The translations under genes and the position numbers were made by a program. A DNA stretch of 36,655 nt from CAZYXZ01 sp964651395 (GTDB lineage Bacteria > Actinomycetota > Actinomycetes > BP-191): contig CAZYXZ010000027.1 in assembly GCA_964651395.1 (NCBI GenBank), positions 1-36,655 of the forward strand. Direction: 5' to 3'. A model generated the notes under the pieces. That model saw only the letters and a list, made by a program, of their open reading frames with translations, made no database searches and was not told the origin of the DNA. Shown here piece by piece: positions 14,509 to 22,588 of this stretch (within the stretch, counting starts at the first letter, position 1; every line of letters starts with the position of its first letter).

Positions 14509-16833
14509 CTACGTCGTGCTCAGCACCTCAGGCGGCGCACCGGCCGTCTCGAGCAGCTGCCGGACCCGGTGCTCCAGGAGCAGCGGCTCGACCGGCTTGC
14601 GGAGGTAGTCGTCCACGCCGGCGTGTGCGGCAGCGGCACGGTGCTGAGGGTCTTCGCTGCCGGTCAGTGCGAGGAGTGGCAGCAGGGCGGTCCTGGTGTC
14701 CGCACGCAGCAGCCGTGTGACCTCGACGCCCGACAGGTCGGGCAGCCCCATGTCCAGGACGACCAGGTCGACCGCGTCCGCGGCGCAGATCCGCAGGCCT
14801 TCACCGGCGGTGAGCGCGACACGGACGTCCGCCCAGTCCGACAGCGCCGCCCGGACGAACCCGCCGACTGACGGGTCGTCGTCGATGACCAGCAGCGCCG
14901 GCCGGCGCAGCGGCTCCTCGGCGTCGCCGGCCGGAGCCGACGATCCGGCGAGCCGGTGGTGCGGGGCCTGGCACCACGGACAGATCTGCCAGTCACGGCC
15001 GAGCGGTCGGGCGCACGCGCTGCACGCGTGCCGTTCGATCGGCGTGGCACACCAAGGGCAGGCCACCATGTCGTCGGCCACCGGGCGCAGGCAGGTCCCG
15101 CAGCTTCCGCCGACCGTGGAGTCCGGCTGCGTGGTGCGCAGCACCTCGTCCAGCGTGGTCTGCGCCAGCCGAGCCCGCGCGACACCCTCCGCGCGCAGCG
15201 ACGCCACGCCGGCGTCCCGTGTCGCCGAGCGCAGTGCGGCCTCGCTGTGCGTGTGAGTGAGCACCTCGCGCACGTTGCCGTCGATGGGCAGCACCTCGAA
15301 GATCCCGGTCCGGCCGAGGTAGCCGGTGTCGCCGCACTCGCCGCAGCCGGTGCCGCGGACGAACTGGCTGGCACGGGCGACCGCATCGGTGATGCCGAGC
15401 AGGTTGAGGGTGCGATCGCTGGGCTCGTACGGCGCCACGCACGAGGCACACGGAATGCGGACCAGCCGCTGCGCGACCACGAGTGCCAGAGAAGACGCGA
15501 TCAGCGACGGGTCGACGCCGATGTCGACCAGCCGGGTCAACGCGCTGGCGGCGTCGTTGGCGTGCACCGTCGCGAAGACCAGGTGGCCGGTGAGCGCGGC
15601 CTGCATCGCCAGCTCAGCGGTCTCCGCGTCGCGGATCTCGCCGACCAGGATGACGTCGGGGTCCTGTCGCAGGACGGCACGCAGCCCGCGCGCGAACGTA
15701 ATGCCCGCCCGGTCGTTGATCTGGACCTGGTTGATGCCGGCCATCTGGATCTCGACCGGATCCTCGAGCGTCACGACGTTGCGGTCCGCCGTGCGCAGCT
15801 GGTGGATCGCGCCGTACAGCGTTGAGGTCTTGCCGGAGCCCGTCGGGCCCGTGATGAGCACGAGTCCCTGCGGCGCGACGAGCTGTCCCATCAGCGTCTC
15901 CAGCTGCTGAGGTGACAGGCCGCTGCGCACGAGTGGCTGCACGTCGTGGTCGGTCTGCAGCAGCCGGATGACGACCTTCTCGCCGTGCATAGTCGGGAGC
16001 GTGGAGACGCGTGCGTCGACGGCGTGGTCGTCGACGTCGAGTCGGGCGCGGCCGTCCTGCGGCCGGCGCCGCTCGGAGATGTCCAAGCCAGACATGATCT
16101 TGACGCGGCTGACCAGCGCGGCACTTCCGGCTTGCGGCACCTGCATGACGTCCCGCAACAGCCCGTCGACGCGGTAGCGGACTCGCAGGCCCTGCTGCTG
16201 AGGCTCGAGGTGGATGTCGCTGGCGCGGACGCGTACGGCGTTGCCCAAGATGAGGTTGACGAGGCGGACGATGGGCGCCTCGGCGGCTTCGACGACGACC
16301 GCGGCGAGCTCCTCGGAGTCCCGCTGTGGATGGATGCCTTCGACCGCGCTCACAGCCGCGACCGTGTCCTCGCCGTGCAGCCAGATCTGGTTCAGGATCC
16401 GCTCGATCTGGTCCGCGGGAGCCACGGCGACGTCGATCGCCTTCACACCGGTGTAGGCACGCACGTCATCGACCATGACGACGTTCGTCGGGTCGACCAT
16501 CGCGACGCTCAGGCGGCCGTCGCTCTCGGCGTACGCCACGGCGCCCGCCCGCAGGGCGACCGAGCGCGGAACACGCGTGAGCAGCTCGCGCGGGATGGTC
16601 ATGACGCTCAGGTCCACGATCGGGATGTCCAGCCGACCGGAGATGGCCAGCGCGACCTGCAGCCCCGTGACGAACCCGCGCTCCACGGCGATCGCACCGA
16701 GCAGCCGGCCGGGACCGTCCGGCGGCATGGCCAGCTGCAGCGCGAGACACTCCTCGAGCTGGTCGCCCGAGATGAGGCCGGCTTGGAGGAGCACTTCCCC
16801 CAGGCGGACCGGCGGGAGGCTGGCGGCGTTCAT
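14509..16833 (-). CDS. PilB/GspE-type ATPase with zinc ribbons and C-terminal receiver
   Basis: The product has 774 residues from ATG 16833; an in-frame ATG at 16869 is an alternative, and neither has a clear ribosome-binding site. Order of parts: an MshEN/GspE N-terminal domain (about 8-150, with LGEVLLQAGLIS and LLGAIAVERGFVT); the type II secretion/type IV pilus ATPase core with Walker A GPTGSGKT (329-336), Walker B DPDVILVGEIRD (391-402) and the family zinc site Cys462/465 and 497/500; then a double zinc ribbon (Cys578/581, 592/595, 604/607, 618/621); then a complete receiver (about 645-762) with phosphoacceptor Asp694 in VVLDMGLPD and Lys746. Pilus-assembly ATPases normally end before the ribbons. 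No pilin, PilC or peptidase gene is beside it. It is probably a hexameric cytoplasmic motor controlled by phosphorylation. Confidence 0.9.
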   Translation of the reverse strand: MNAASLPPVRLGEVLLQAGLISGDQLEECLALQLAMPPDGPGRLLGAIAVERGFVTGLQVALAISGRLDIPIVDLSVMTIPRELLTRVPRSVALRAGAVAYAESDGRLSVAMVDPTNVVMVDDVRAYTGVKAIDVAVAPADQIERILNQIWLHGEDTVAAVSAVEGIHPQRDSEELAAVVVEAAEAPIVRLVNLILGNAVRVRASDIHLEPQQQGLRVRYRVDGLLRDVMQVPQAGSAALVSRVKIMSGLDISERRRPQDGRARLDVDDHAVDARVSTLPTMHGEKVVIRLLQTDHDVQPLVRSGLSPQQLETLMGQLVAPQGLVLITGPTGSGKTSTLYGAIHQLRTADRNVVTLEDPVEIQMAGINQVQINDRAGITFARGLRAVLRQDPDVILVGEIRDAETAELAMQAALTGHLVFATVHANDAASALTRLVDIGVDPSLIASSLALVVAQRLVRIPCASCVAPYEPSDRTLNLLGITDAVARASQFVRGTGCGECGDTGYLGRTGIFEVLPIDGNVREVLTHTHSEAALRSATRDAGVASLRAEGVARARLAQTTLDEVLRTTQPDSTVGGSCGTCLRPVADDMVACPWCATPIERHACSACARPLGRDWQICPWCQAPHHRLAGSSAPAGDAEEPLRRPALLVIDDDPSVGGFVRAALSDWADVRVALTAGEGLRICAADAVDLVVLDMGLPDLSGVEVTRLLRADTRTALLPLLALTGSEDPQHRAAAAHAGVDDYLRKPVEPLLLEHRVRQLLETAGAPPEVLSTT

Positions 16834-16885
16834 GCGGCCACAATGGGCAAGGTCGGCAGCACTCGCCATAGCCCAAGGGGGGCAT

Positions 16886-16922
16886 ATCCGTATGACCCGG
16901 AATGCCCCCGCTCGGTACGGAT
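16886..16922. promoter_or_regulatory. inverted repeat in divergent PilB/sigma-factor region
   Basis: ATCCGTA (16886-16892) and its exact complement TACGGAT (16916-16922) lie 23 bases apart in the 135-base region between the PilB-like and sigma-factor genes. The first arm sits in CATATCCGTATG, the most AT-rich spot here. A shared regulator site or overlapping promoters are possible. No clear -35/-10 pair was found. Confidence 0.3.
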
Positions 16923-16968
16923 TCCGATGTCCTGACAACCCGGCGCCGGCCTGTCGCGTTGAGGAGTC

Positions 16969-17472
16969 GTGACGCAGGTCGAGGACTTCGAGCAGTTCAT
17001 GGCGGCGGCCCTGCCGGGCCTGCTCCGTTTCGGACACGTGCTCACCGGAGACGCGCACCGCGCCGAGGAGCTGGTGCAGTCGGCGCTGGTCAAGACCTAC
17101 CAACGGTGGGCACGGCTGGACCACGACCAGCCGCACGCCTACGTGCGCCGGGCGATGGTGAACACCTACACGTCCTGGTGGCGGCGGGCGCGCCGGGAGG
17201 CGGCGTGGCCGGCGGACTACGACCTGCCGGCGACCGAGGCGGCGCCGTACGCCGACCGCGACCTCGCGATGCGGGCGCTCGCGCTGCTGCCCCCTCGGCA
17301 GCGCGCCGTGCTCGTGCTGCGCTACTACGAAGACCTGTCCGAGGCGGATATCGCGGCGGCGCTCGGCTGCACCGCCGGCACGGTGAAGAGCCAAGCCTCG
17401 CGCGCCTTGCGCACGTTGCGCGCCCATCTGACCGACTCCGGCAGCCCCCATCTGGAAGGAGTGCTGCGATGA
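16969..17472 (+). CDS. SigE-family ECF RNA polymerase sigma factor
   Basis: The product has 167 residues from GTG 16969, with GAGGAG eight bases upstream. Region 2 is recognisable at about 28-50 (HRAEELVQSALVKTYQRW) and through the conserved RRAMVNTYTSWWRR. Region 4 has LPPRQRAVLVLRYYEDLSE and a helix-turn-helix at about 130-150 (LGCTAGTVKSQASRAL). This is the small actinobacterial SigE type (TIGR02983-like). Its stop overlaps the start of a membrane-protein gene by ATGA, the usual place for a sigma-factor partner. The regulon is not known. Confidence 0.92.
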   Translation: MTQVEDFEQFMAAALPGLLRFGHVLTGDAHRAEELVQSALVKTYQRWARLDHDQPHAYVRRAMVNTYTSWWRRARREAAWPADYDLPATEAAPYADRDLAMRALALLPPRQRAVLVLRYYEDLSEADIAAALGCTAGTVKSQASRALRTLRAHLTDSGSPHLEGVLR

Positions 17473-18314
17473 CCGATCTGCAGACCGACGAGGGCATCGA
17501 GCGGCTGCTCGCCGCTGCACTCACCGAGGCTCGCAGCAGCGCGCGCTGGGCCGTCGAGCCGGCGCCCGGTACGGGCGAGCGGGTCAGGCACGCGGTGCGG
17601 GCGAGCCGGCGCCGCCGTACTGCCCTGCTCGTCGCGGGCTCCGTCGTGGCCATCAGCGGCGTGGCTGGCGGGATCGCCGCGATGCCCGAGCAGGCCGACC
17701 GCGCGGTCCCGTTCGCGAGCGGCGGCGATGGGCCTGTGCCCGGCATCAGCCCGGAGTGGCGGCCCCAGCACGGGCACGAGTGGCTGCTCACGGCGGAGCA
17801 GTACCGCGAGTTCGAGCGCACGCACACCCTGCCCAGCGCGAAGCCGGCGACGGTGAGCTCGCCGGCGCCGCTGACGGCGTACTCGGCGCAGCTGGAGGCC
17901 GCGGTGAAGGCGGCGCTGCCCACCGGCTCCAGCACCCAGCGTCAGGACGCGCCCAACGGCAAGCTCGGCGACGCCGCCGTCCACGCCGTGCTCGTGGACC
18001 GGACCCCTGTCGAGATCGAACGCGTGCACCTGCAGCACCCGATCACGTTCGACTTCCCCGGGCACGTGATCAAGGGGGCCGTCGCCCCCGTGGACATCGC
18101 CGGGACGACGAGCGCCTACGTCGCCCTCGAGGAGGTCGGCTACGGCTGGGGCGAGGACTGCGTCGCGAAGACCTGCACGCCGAGGCCGGCGAACGCGCGA
18201 GCGGTGACCGTCGTCGACCGGAACGGCGAAGCGACGACCTGGCACGCGCCGCTGTCGGTTCCCCTGCAGACCGTCGTCGACTGGGCGCTCGCCGCGGCGA
18301 GCCACTCCAGCTGA
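17469..18314 (+). CDS. single-pass membrane protein, putative partner of the sigma factor
   Basis: The product has 281 residues. A basic cytoplasmic N-terminus of about 48 residues precedes one membrane helix (about 49-68). An extracytoplasmic domain of about 210 residues follows, with no motif I recognise; two Cys close together (EDCVAKTC, near 236-241) might form a disulphide. Translational overlap with the sigma gene and this topology suggest an anti-sigma or sensor role. The short N-terminal part lacks a zinc anti-sigma HxxxCxxC motif, so this stays an inference. Confidence 0.75.
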   Translation: MTDLQTDEGIERLLAAALTEARSSARWAVEPAPGTGERVRHAVRASRRRRTALLVAGSVVAISGVAGGIAAMPEQADRAVPFASGGDGPVPGISPEWRPQHGHEWLLTAEQYREFERTHTLPSAKPATVSSPAPLTAYSAQLEAAVKAALPTGSSTQRQDAPNGKLGDAAVHAVLVDRTPVEIERVHLQHPITFDFPGHVIKGAVAPVDIAGTTSAYVALEEVGYGWGEDCVAKTCTPRPANARAVTVVDRNGEATTWHAPLSVPLQTVVDWALAAASHSS

Positions 18315-18354
18315 GCGTTCGCCCCCCGTCGAGGCGTCTGCGACGATGCGCGGT

Positions 18355-18443
18355 GGAGCGGTGGCAGAGTCCGGCCGATTGCAGCTGCCTTGAAAGCAGC
18401 CGGTCCCTCACGGGTCCCGGGGGTTCAAATCCCTCCCGCTCCG
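18355..18443 (+). tRNA. tRNA-Ser(UGA)
   Basis: An 89-base tRNA. The acceptor arms GGAGCGG and CCGCTCC pair fully, with discriminator G at 18443. The anticodon stem GCTGC/GCAGC encloses the loop CTTGAAA, with anticodon TGA at 18391-18393. There is a long variable arm (GGTCCC..CGGGTCCC type), typical of serine tRNAs, and a T arm with GGTTCAAAT. The 3' CCA is not encoded. No repeated 3' end was seen nearby, so there is no sign of an integrated element. Confidence 0.97.
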
Positions 18444-18456
18444 CTGTGCAGCGCGG

Positions 18457-19032
18457 CTACTTGACGGTCCAAGCCGCCGAGGTGGTGCCTTCGTCGGCGA
18501 CGAAGGACTGCTCGAGGTCGTGTGGGCCGATGCCGACGACCGGGTCGGCGCCGCCCGAGAAGACGCGGAGCGAGGTGAGCTTCGCGCCGGCCTTCATCGT
18601 CTTGCCCAGACTGCTCATCGCGATGCTGTACACGAGCGCGTCGCCCTTGGCGGTCACCTCGACCGGGAGCGAGCCCTCGATGCACGCCGCCTCCGCCCAC
18701 GTGTCCAGGTAGTAGGTCTGCAGGTAGACCCGGCCACAGCCGCTCAGGTCGAAGGTCACGCCGTGGGTGGCGATCGGGAAGGTCGAAGCCGGCGCCGAGT
18801 ACGTCACCGTCACCTCGAGCTTCTTCGGGGTGTAGACCGTCTTGCCCTTCACCTTGGCCGTCGTGCCACTGGTGGCGAAGAGACCGGAAAGAATGTCGAG
18901 GTCGTCCTGGGGGATGACCGCGTCGCCGGCGTCGTCGACGATCTGCGGCTTCGGCGCGGCGGCGGTGTGGCCGGGCAGGGCGAGGGCGCAGGAGGCGACG
19001 ACCGCAGCGGCGGCCAGGAGGCGAAGGCGCAT
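18457..19032 (-). CDS. small secreted protein of unknown function
   Basis: The product has 191 residues from ATG 19032, with AGAGGA five bases upstream. Residues 1-25 form a signal peptide ending near HTAAA. The mature part starts with an acidic stretch (VDDAGDAVIPQDDLDI), then looks beta-rich (EVTVTYSAP, GVTFDLSG, DALVYSIAMSSL). Two Cys (in SGCGRV and EAACIEG) are placed to form a disulphide. This pattern fits a small extracellular beta-sandwich. I recognise no family. It reads toward the tRNA and is a single-gene unit. Confidence 0.75.
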   Translation of the reverse strand: MRLRLLAAAAVVASCALALPGHTAAAPKPQIVDDAGDAVIPQDDLDILSGLFATSGTTAKVKGKTVYTPKKLEVTVTYSAPASTFPIATHGVTFDLSGCGRVYLQTYYLDTWAEAACIEGSLPVEVTAKGDALVYSIAMSSLGKTMKAGAKLTSLRVFSGGADPVVGIGPHDLEQSFVADEGTTSAAWTVK

Positions 19033-19108
19033 GGGAGTCCTCTTCGGCTGGGTGTGTTCCGGGGAGGTTCTCCTCGGAAGGGGAAACTTCCTGCGCGGCG
19101 GGTCCGAC

Positions 19109-19114
19109 TAGGGT
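19109..19114 (+). promoter_or_regulatory. -10 box of a leaderless promoter
   Basis: TAGGGT followed by exactly seven bases and the GTG start at 19122. There is no ribosome-binding site. This is the TANNNT-N7-RTG arrangement of actinobacterial leaderless mRNAs. Confidence 0.6.
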
Positions 19115-19121
19115 CGTTCTC

Positions 19122-20258
19122 GTGCTCGGGTCCCAGCGTCACCTCTTCGACATCCCGGACGAGGTCGCCTACCTCAACTGCTCCTACCTGGCGCCCCAGC
19201 TGCGCTCGGTGACGGCGGCCGGGCGCGAGGCGGTCGCCGGCAAGGAGCACCCCTGGGAGCTGCTCGCGGCTGACTTCTTCACCGGCTCCGAGCAGCTACG
19301 GGCGCTCGCGGCACGTGTCGCCGGCACGGACGGCGATGCGCTGGCGTTCGTGCCCTCGGTCTCCTACGGCGTCGGCGTGGCGGTCGCCAACCTGCCGCTG
19401 CAGGGACGCGACGTGCTCGTCCTGGAGGAGGAGTTCCCGAGTGACGTGTACCCCTGGCTGGCCGCGACCGACCAGGCAGGGACGAAGCTGATCACCGTGG
19501 CGCGCCCGCGCGACCACGACTGGACCGCGGCGATCCTCGAGCACCTCGACGAGCGGGTCGCCGTGGTCGCCGTGCCGCACTGCCACTGGACCGACGGGAG
19601 CCGGGTCGACCTCGAGGCAGTCGGCAGGCGCGCGCGAGAGGTGGGTGCAGGGCTCGTGGTCGACGCGACGCAGTCGCTCGGCGCGCTACCGCTCGACCTC
19701 GCCGCGGTGCAGCCGGACTTCCTCGTCGCGGCCGGCTACAAGTGGCTGCTCGGGCCGTACAGCCTCGGTTACCTGTACGCCGCCCCGCAGCACCGTGAGG
19801 GGGTCCCACTCGAGTCCAACTGGATCAACCGCGAGAACAGCCAGGACTTCGCGCGGCTGGTCGACTACCGCGCCGGCTACCAGCCCGGCGCGCGCCGGTA
19901 CGACGTCGGCGAGCGCAGCAACTTCACGCTCGTGCCGATGGCCCACGCCGCGCTGAGCCAACTCCTGGAGTGGGGTATCGACGAAGTCGCCGAGACCACA
20001 GCCCGCCTGACCACACATCTTGCCGAGGGAGCGGCGGAGCTGGGTCTGCACGTCGCGCCCCGGGAGCGTCGCGGGCCGCACATGATGGGCCTGCGCTTCC
20101 CGGCCGGCGTACCGCAAGGCCTACCGGAACGTTTGGCGGCAGAGCGCATCTACGTCAGCGTGCGCAGCGACTCGGTGCGCGTCTCACCGCACGTCTACAA
20201 CACCACCGAGGACTGCGATCGCCTGCTGGCCGCGCTGCGACAAGTCGGCGCCGGCTAG
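19122..20258 (+). CDS. class V aminotransferase-fold PLP enzyme
   Basis: The product has 378 residues, the family size. PLP-site motifs are VVDATQS with Asp181 (pyridine N contact) and Gln184, and AAGYKWLLGP with Lys207 as the Schiff-base lysine; HCHWTDGS (153-160) is also typical. The sequence resembles the isopenicillin-N-epimerase/cysteine-desulfurase-like branch. Without a Cys-bearing loop or Suf/Isc neighbours, a desulfurase role is not supported, and the reaction is open. It is read from a leaderless promoter as a single-gene unit. Its TAG stop shares the tetranucleotide CTAG with the stop of the opposite-strand nucleosidase gene. Confidence 0.85.
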   Translation: MLGSQRHLFDIPDEVAYLNCSYLAPQLRSVTAAGREAVAGKEHPWELLAADFFTGSEQLRALAARVAGTDGDALAFVPSVSYGVGVAVANLPLQGRDVLVLEEEFPSDVYPWLAATDQAGTKLITVARPRDHDWTAAILEHLDERVAVVAVPHCHWTDGSRVDLEAVGRRAREVGAGLVVDATQSLGALPLDLAAVQPDFLVAAGYKWLLGPYSLGYLYAAPQHREGVPLESNWINRENSQDFARLVDYRAGYQPGARRYDVGERSNFTLVPMAHAALSQLLEWGIDEVAETTARLTTHLAEGAAELGLHVAPRERRGPHMMGLRFPAGVPQGLPERLAAERIYVSVRSDSVRVSPHVYNTTEDCDRLLAALRQVGAG

Positions 20259-20947
20259 GCCGAGAGCGCAGAGCGCAGAGCAGCCGCGGCCGCGTTCGCC
20301 GCGCGAGTGGCATTGCGACCCAGCCGCATGAGGTAGGGCACCTGACCCGGATGGCGTGCCATGTAGCGCAGTGCGGCGGGCAGGTCCGGCGAGCCGTCCG
20401 CCTTCGCGAGCGAGCCGACCTCGGCGCTGGTCTCACCGATCCGGTCGCTGACCACGCGGTACGCCGTCCATGGCACCCCGCGACGCTGGCAGACCGCCGC
20501 GACGGAGGCCGTCTCCATGTCGACGGCCACCACCGACGCGGCGACCAGCGCGTCCTGGTCGCCCTCCTCCTCGAGCATGTCGTTGCAGGTCGCCAGACGA
20601 CCGCTCGGCGTAGTGCCCCCGATCGGTGTCGGGCGGTAGACCTCACGGGTCACCCAGTCGAGAACCTCAGCCGGCTCGACCAGCAGGCAGATCGGCACGT
20701 CGGCGTTGACCCCGCCCGCGATGCCCACCACTGCCACGTGATCCACCGCGGTGGCGTCGAGCAGGGCCTCCGTCGTGCTCGCCGCGGTCTCCGTGCCGAT
20801 GCCCATCTTCACCGCGACGACGTCGTGGCCGCCGACGCTGCCCTCGTAGCCGCGCATCGTGCCGACGGCCGCCGGGCGCAGACCGAGCTGTCTCACGACC
20901 GGCCGAATCTCGCTCGGCATCGCGCAGATCACGCCGATGCGGCTCAC
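20255..20947 (-). CDS. MTA/SAH-nucleosidase-like phosphorylase-superfamily protein
   Basis: The product has 230 residues. The catalytic pattern of 5'-methylthioadenosine/S-adenosylhomocysteine nucleosidases is kept: Glu13 in AMPSEIRP, VDMETAS with Met144-Glu145 in the ribose site, and RVVSDRIGE with Asp168, which protonates the base. GIAGG (76-80) is the usual loop. It follows the lipocalin-like gene with a GTGA overlap and is the last of four tightly packed genes that include a methyltransferase. It may therefore clear S-adenosylhomocysteine made by that enzyme, or act on another nucleoside. Confidence 0.8.
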   Translation of the reverse strand: MSRIGVICAMPSEIRPVVRQLGLRPAAVGTMRGYEGSVGGHDVVAVKMGIGTETAASTTEALLDATAVDHVAVVGIAGGVNADVPICLLVEPAEVLDWVTREVYRPTPIGGTTPSGRLATCNDMLEEEGDQDALVAASVVAVDMETASVAAVCQRRGVPWTAYRVVSDRIGETSAEVGSLAKADGSPDLPAALRYMARHPGQVPYLMRLGRNATRAANAAAAALRSALSA

Positions 20948-21768
20948 GTCTGTGGCTCCCGCCGCTCGAGCATGGCGGAGCCCTTCGCGCTCGCGACGAC
21001 TTCGCCGCCGATGACGATGTCCAGGTCGCCGACGGCCGTGTTGACGATGCCGTCCCCCAGGTCGCCGTAGTCACGGCCGGTGCAGCGCAGCTGCACGGCA
21101 CTACGCCGGGGGCGCCGGAAGTCGATGGTGAATCCTTCCGGCGTACCCGACACGCGCCCGCGCCCGGGCGGCATCGTCACCGTCGAGGCTCCCTGCGGCG
21201 TTCGCAGGTAGAGATAGCCGGCCGGCATGGACACGGGCAGCCCCCACAAGCGCGTGCGCAGGACGCTGCACTCCACCGCGTAGCCGGGGTGGTCGAACTG
21301 CCGGGCGTTCACCCACCACCATTCGCGGGCGAGGGCGCGGCCCCAGTAGTGCGACACATGGGTCGGCAAGGCATCGACTTGCTCGGTCATCCCGTCGACG
21401 CTCACCGTGCCGGTCGCCCGCGCGAGCGGTGCGCTCGTCAGCATGAGGTCGCTCATGCGGGTGACGCCCGCGAATGCGACGTCAGCGGCGACCCGATCAG
21501 TGCCCAGGTCGAGCCGGAGATCCCACGCGATGCCCGCCGCCTCGCCGTGCGTCCGGCCACCAGCCAGCGGCATCGCCGGGTCGGTCCACGGCACGTGCAC
21601 GACCTCGCGGCGTCCCTCGGAGTGGACGCTCACCCGCAGCTCGCGGTCACCGCTGCGGCGCCGCTCGATCCAGTCCACCAGCAACCCGGTGCGCGGCGTG
21701 TTGAGCGCGAAGAACCAGTACTCCAAGGCGTTGCTGTCGCGCGGTGCGAGGAAGTCCGCCGCCCGCAC
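20944..21768 (-). CDS. putative lipocalin/tocopherol-cyclase-like protein
   Basis: The product has 274 residues from a GTG one base after the methyltransferase stop. It has no signal peptide. Its make-up is beta-rich and Trp-rich. The order GTVSVDG, then HYWGRALAREWWW, then VNARQF and AGYLYLR resembles the second barrel of tocopherol-cyclase/AttH-type proteins, which bind or convert isoprenoid and other hydrophobic compounds. That match is from memory of family patterns and is weak. Position between methyltransferase and nucleosidase genes suggests a shared pathway on a lipophilic metabolite. Confidence 0.5.
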   Translation of the reverse strand: MRAADFLAPRDSNALEYWFFALNTPRTGLLVDWIERRRSGDRELRVSVHSEGRREVVHVPWTDPAMPLAGGRTHGEAAGIAWDLRLDLGTDRVAADVAFAGVTRMSDLMLTSAPLARATGTVSVDGMTEQVDALPTHVSHYWGRALAREWWWVNARQFDHPGYAVECSVLRTRLWGLPVSMPAGYLYLRTPQGASTVTMPPGRGRVSGTPEGFTIDFRRPRRSAVQLRCTGRDYGDLGDGIVNTAVGDLDIVIGGEVVASAKGSAMLERREPQT

Positions 21769-21769
21769 G

Positions 21770-22579
21770 TCAGCGGGTCGCCGTCAGCACGGTGCTCACC
21801 GACGGCGCCGAGTAGCCGTCGGCGTCCTTCCAGATCTGCAGCCTCTCGCGCATCTCAGCGACGAGCGCGGCCCGCTCCGAGTCGTTCAGCGCGAGGAACT
21901 CGCCCGCGTACGGCGGGACGGTCATGAACTCGTCGACGAACGAGTCCGGAAGGTGCACGTCCTTCTCCACCCGTGCGATGTCGACGTCGAGGCAGCCGAG
22001 CTTGCCCACGCGTTCGGCCAGGGCCACGGGCTGCATGGAGCAGGGCACCGACAGGGCGGCGCGGACAGCGTCCCAGCCGCGCGCTTCGAGCATCTCGAAC
22101 ACCGGCATGAGCCAGGGCTGGTCCTCACGAGCGGTCCAGCACGCGATGCCCAGCCGCCCGCCGGGCCGCACGACGCGATGCATCTCCGCGACGGCCTTCG
22201 GCCAGTCGGGCACGAACTGCACGGCCTGCTGCGAGACCGCGGCGTCGAAGCGAGCGTCCTCGTAAGGCAGATCCGTCGCATCACCGACCTGGAACTGCGC
22301 ATTGCTCAGTCCCAGCCCCTGCGCGTGCGCGAGCATGCCGGGCGCGAGGTCGATGCCTTCGACGGTTCCGCCCGAGCCAACGGTCTGGGACAGCACGCGA
22401 CTCACGGCACCTGTGCCGCACCCGACATCGAGGACCTGCTGGCCCGGCTGCACACCGACGCGTGCGACGAGCTCGCGAGCCCAGGGCAGGAAGAGGCCGG
22501 GCACCATCACCCGCTCGTACATCGCGGCCATCGCCGTGGCGTCGCCCGAGAACAGGCCGACCGGTTCCTGGTCGCTCAC
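21770..22579 (-). CDS. SAM-dependent class I methyltransferase (UbiE/MenG-like)
   Basis: The product has 269 residues from GTG 22579, with GGGAGG upstream. Rossmann motif I is VLDVGCGTG (49-57); the acidic residue after strand 2 is in VEGIDLAPGML; motif II is QVGDATDLPY. RVVRPGGRLGIA is the usual post-motif, and FVPDWPKAVAEMHRV is typical of ubiquinone/menaquinone-type methyltransferases. The substrate is not deducible. It lies nine bases after the sulfatase stop and one base before the lipocalin-like gene, so all four belong to one transcript. Confidence 0.85.
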   Translation of the reverse strand: MSDQEPVGLFSGDATAMAAMYERVMVPGLFLPWARELVARVGVQPGQQVLDVGCGTGAVSRVLSQTVGSGGTVEGIDLAPGMLAHAQGLGLSNAQFQVGDATDLPYEDARFDAAVSQQAVQFVPDWPKAVAEMHRVVRPGGRLGIACWTAREDQPWLMPVFEMLEARGWDAVRAALSVPCSMQPVALAERVGKLGCLDVDIARVEKDVHLPDSFVDEFMTVPPYAGEFLALNDSERAALVAEMRERLQIWKDADGYSAPSVSTVLTATR

Positions 22580-22588
22580 GGGGCCTCC

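Noticed and set aside
18355..18443. tRNA-Ser considered as an attachment site of an integrated element
   Set aside because: No integrase, no duplicated tRNA 3' end and no mobile-element gene is seen on either side.
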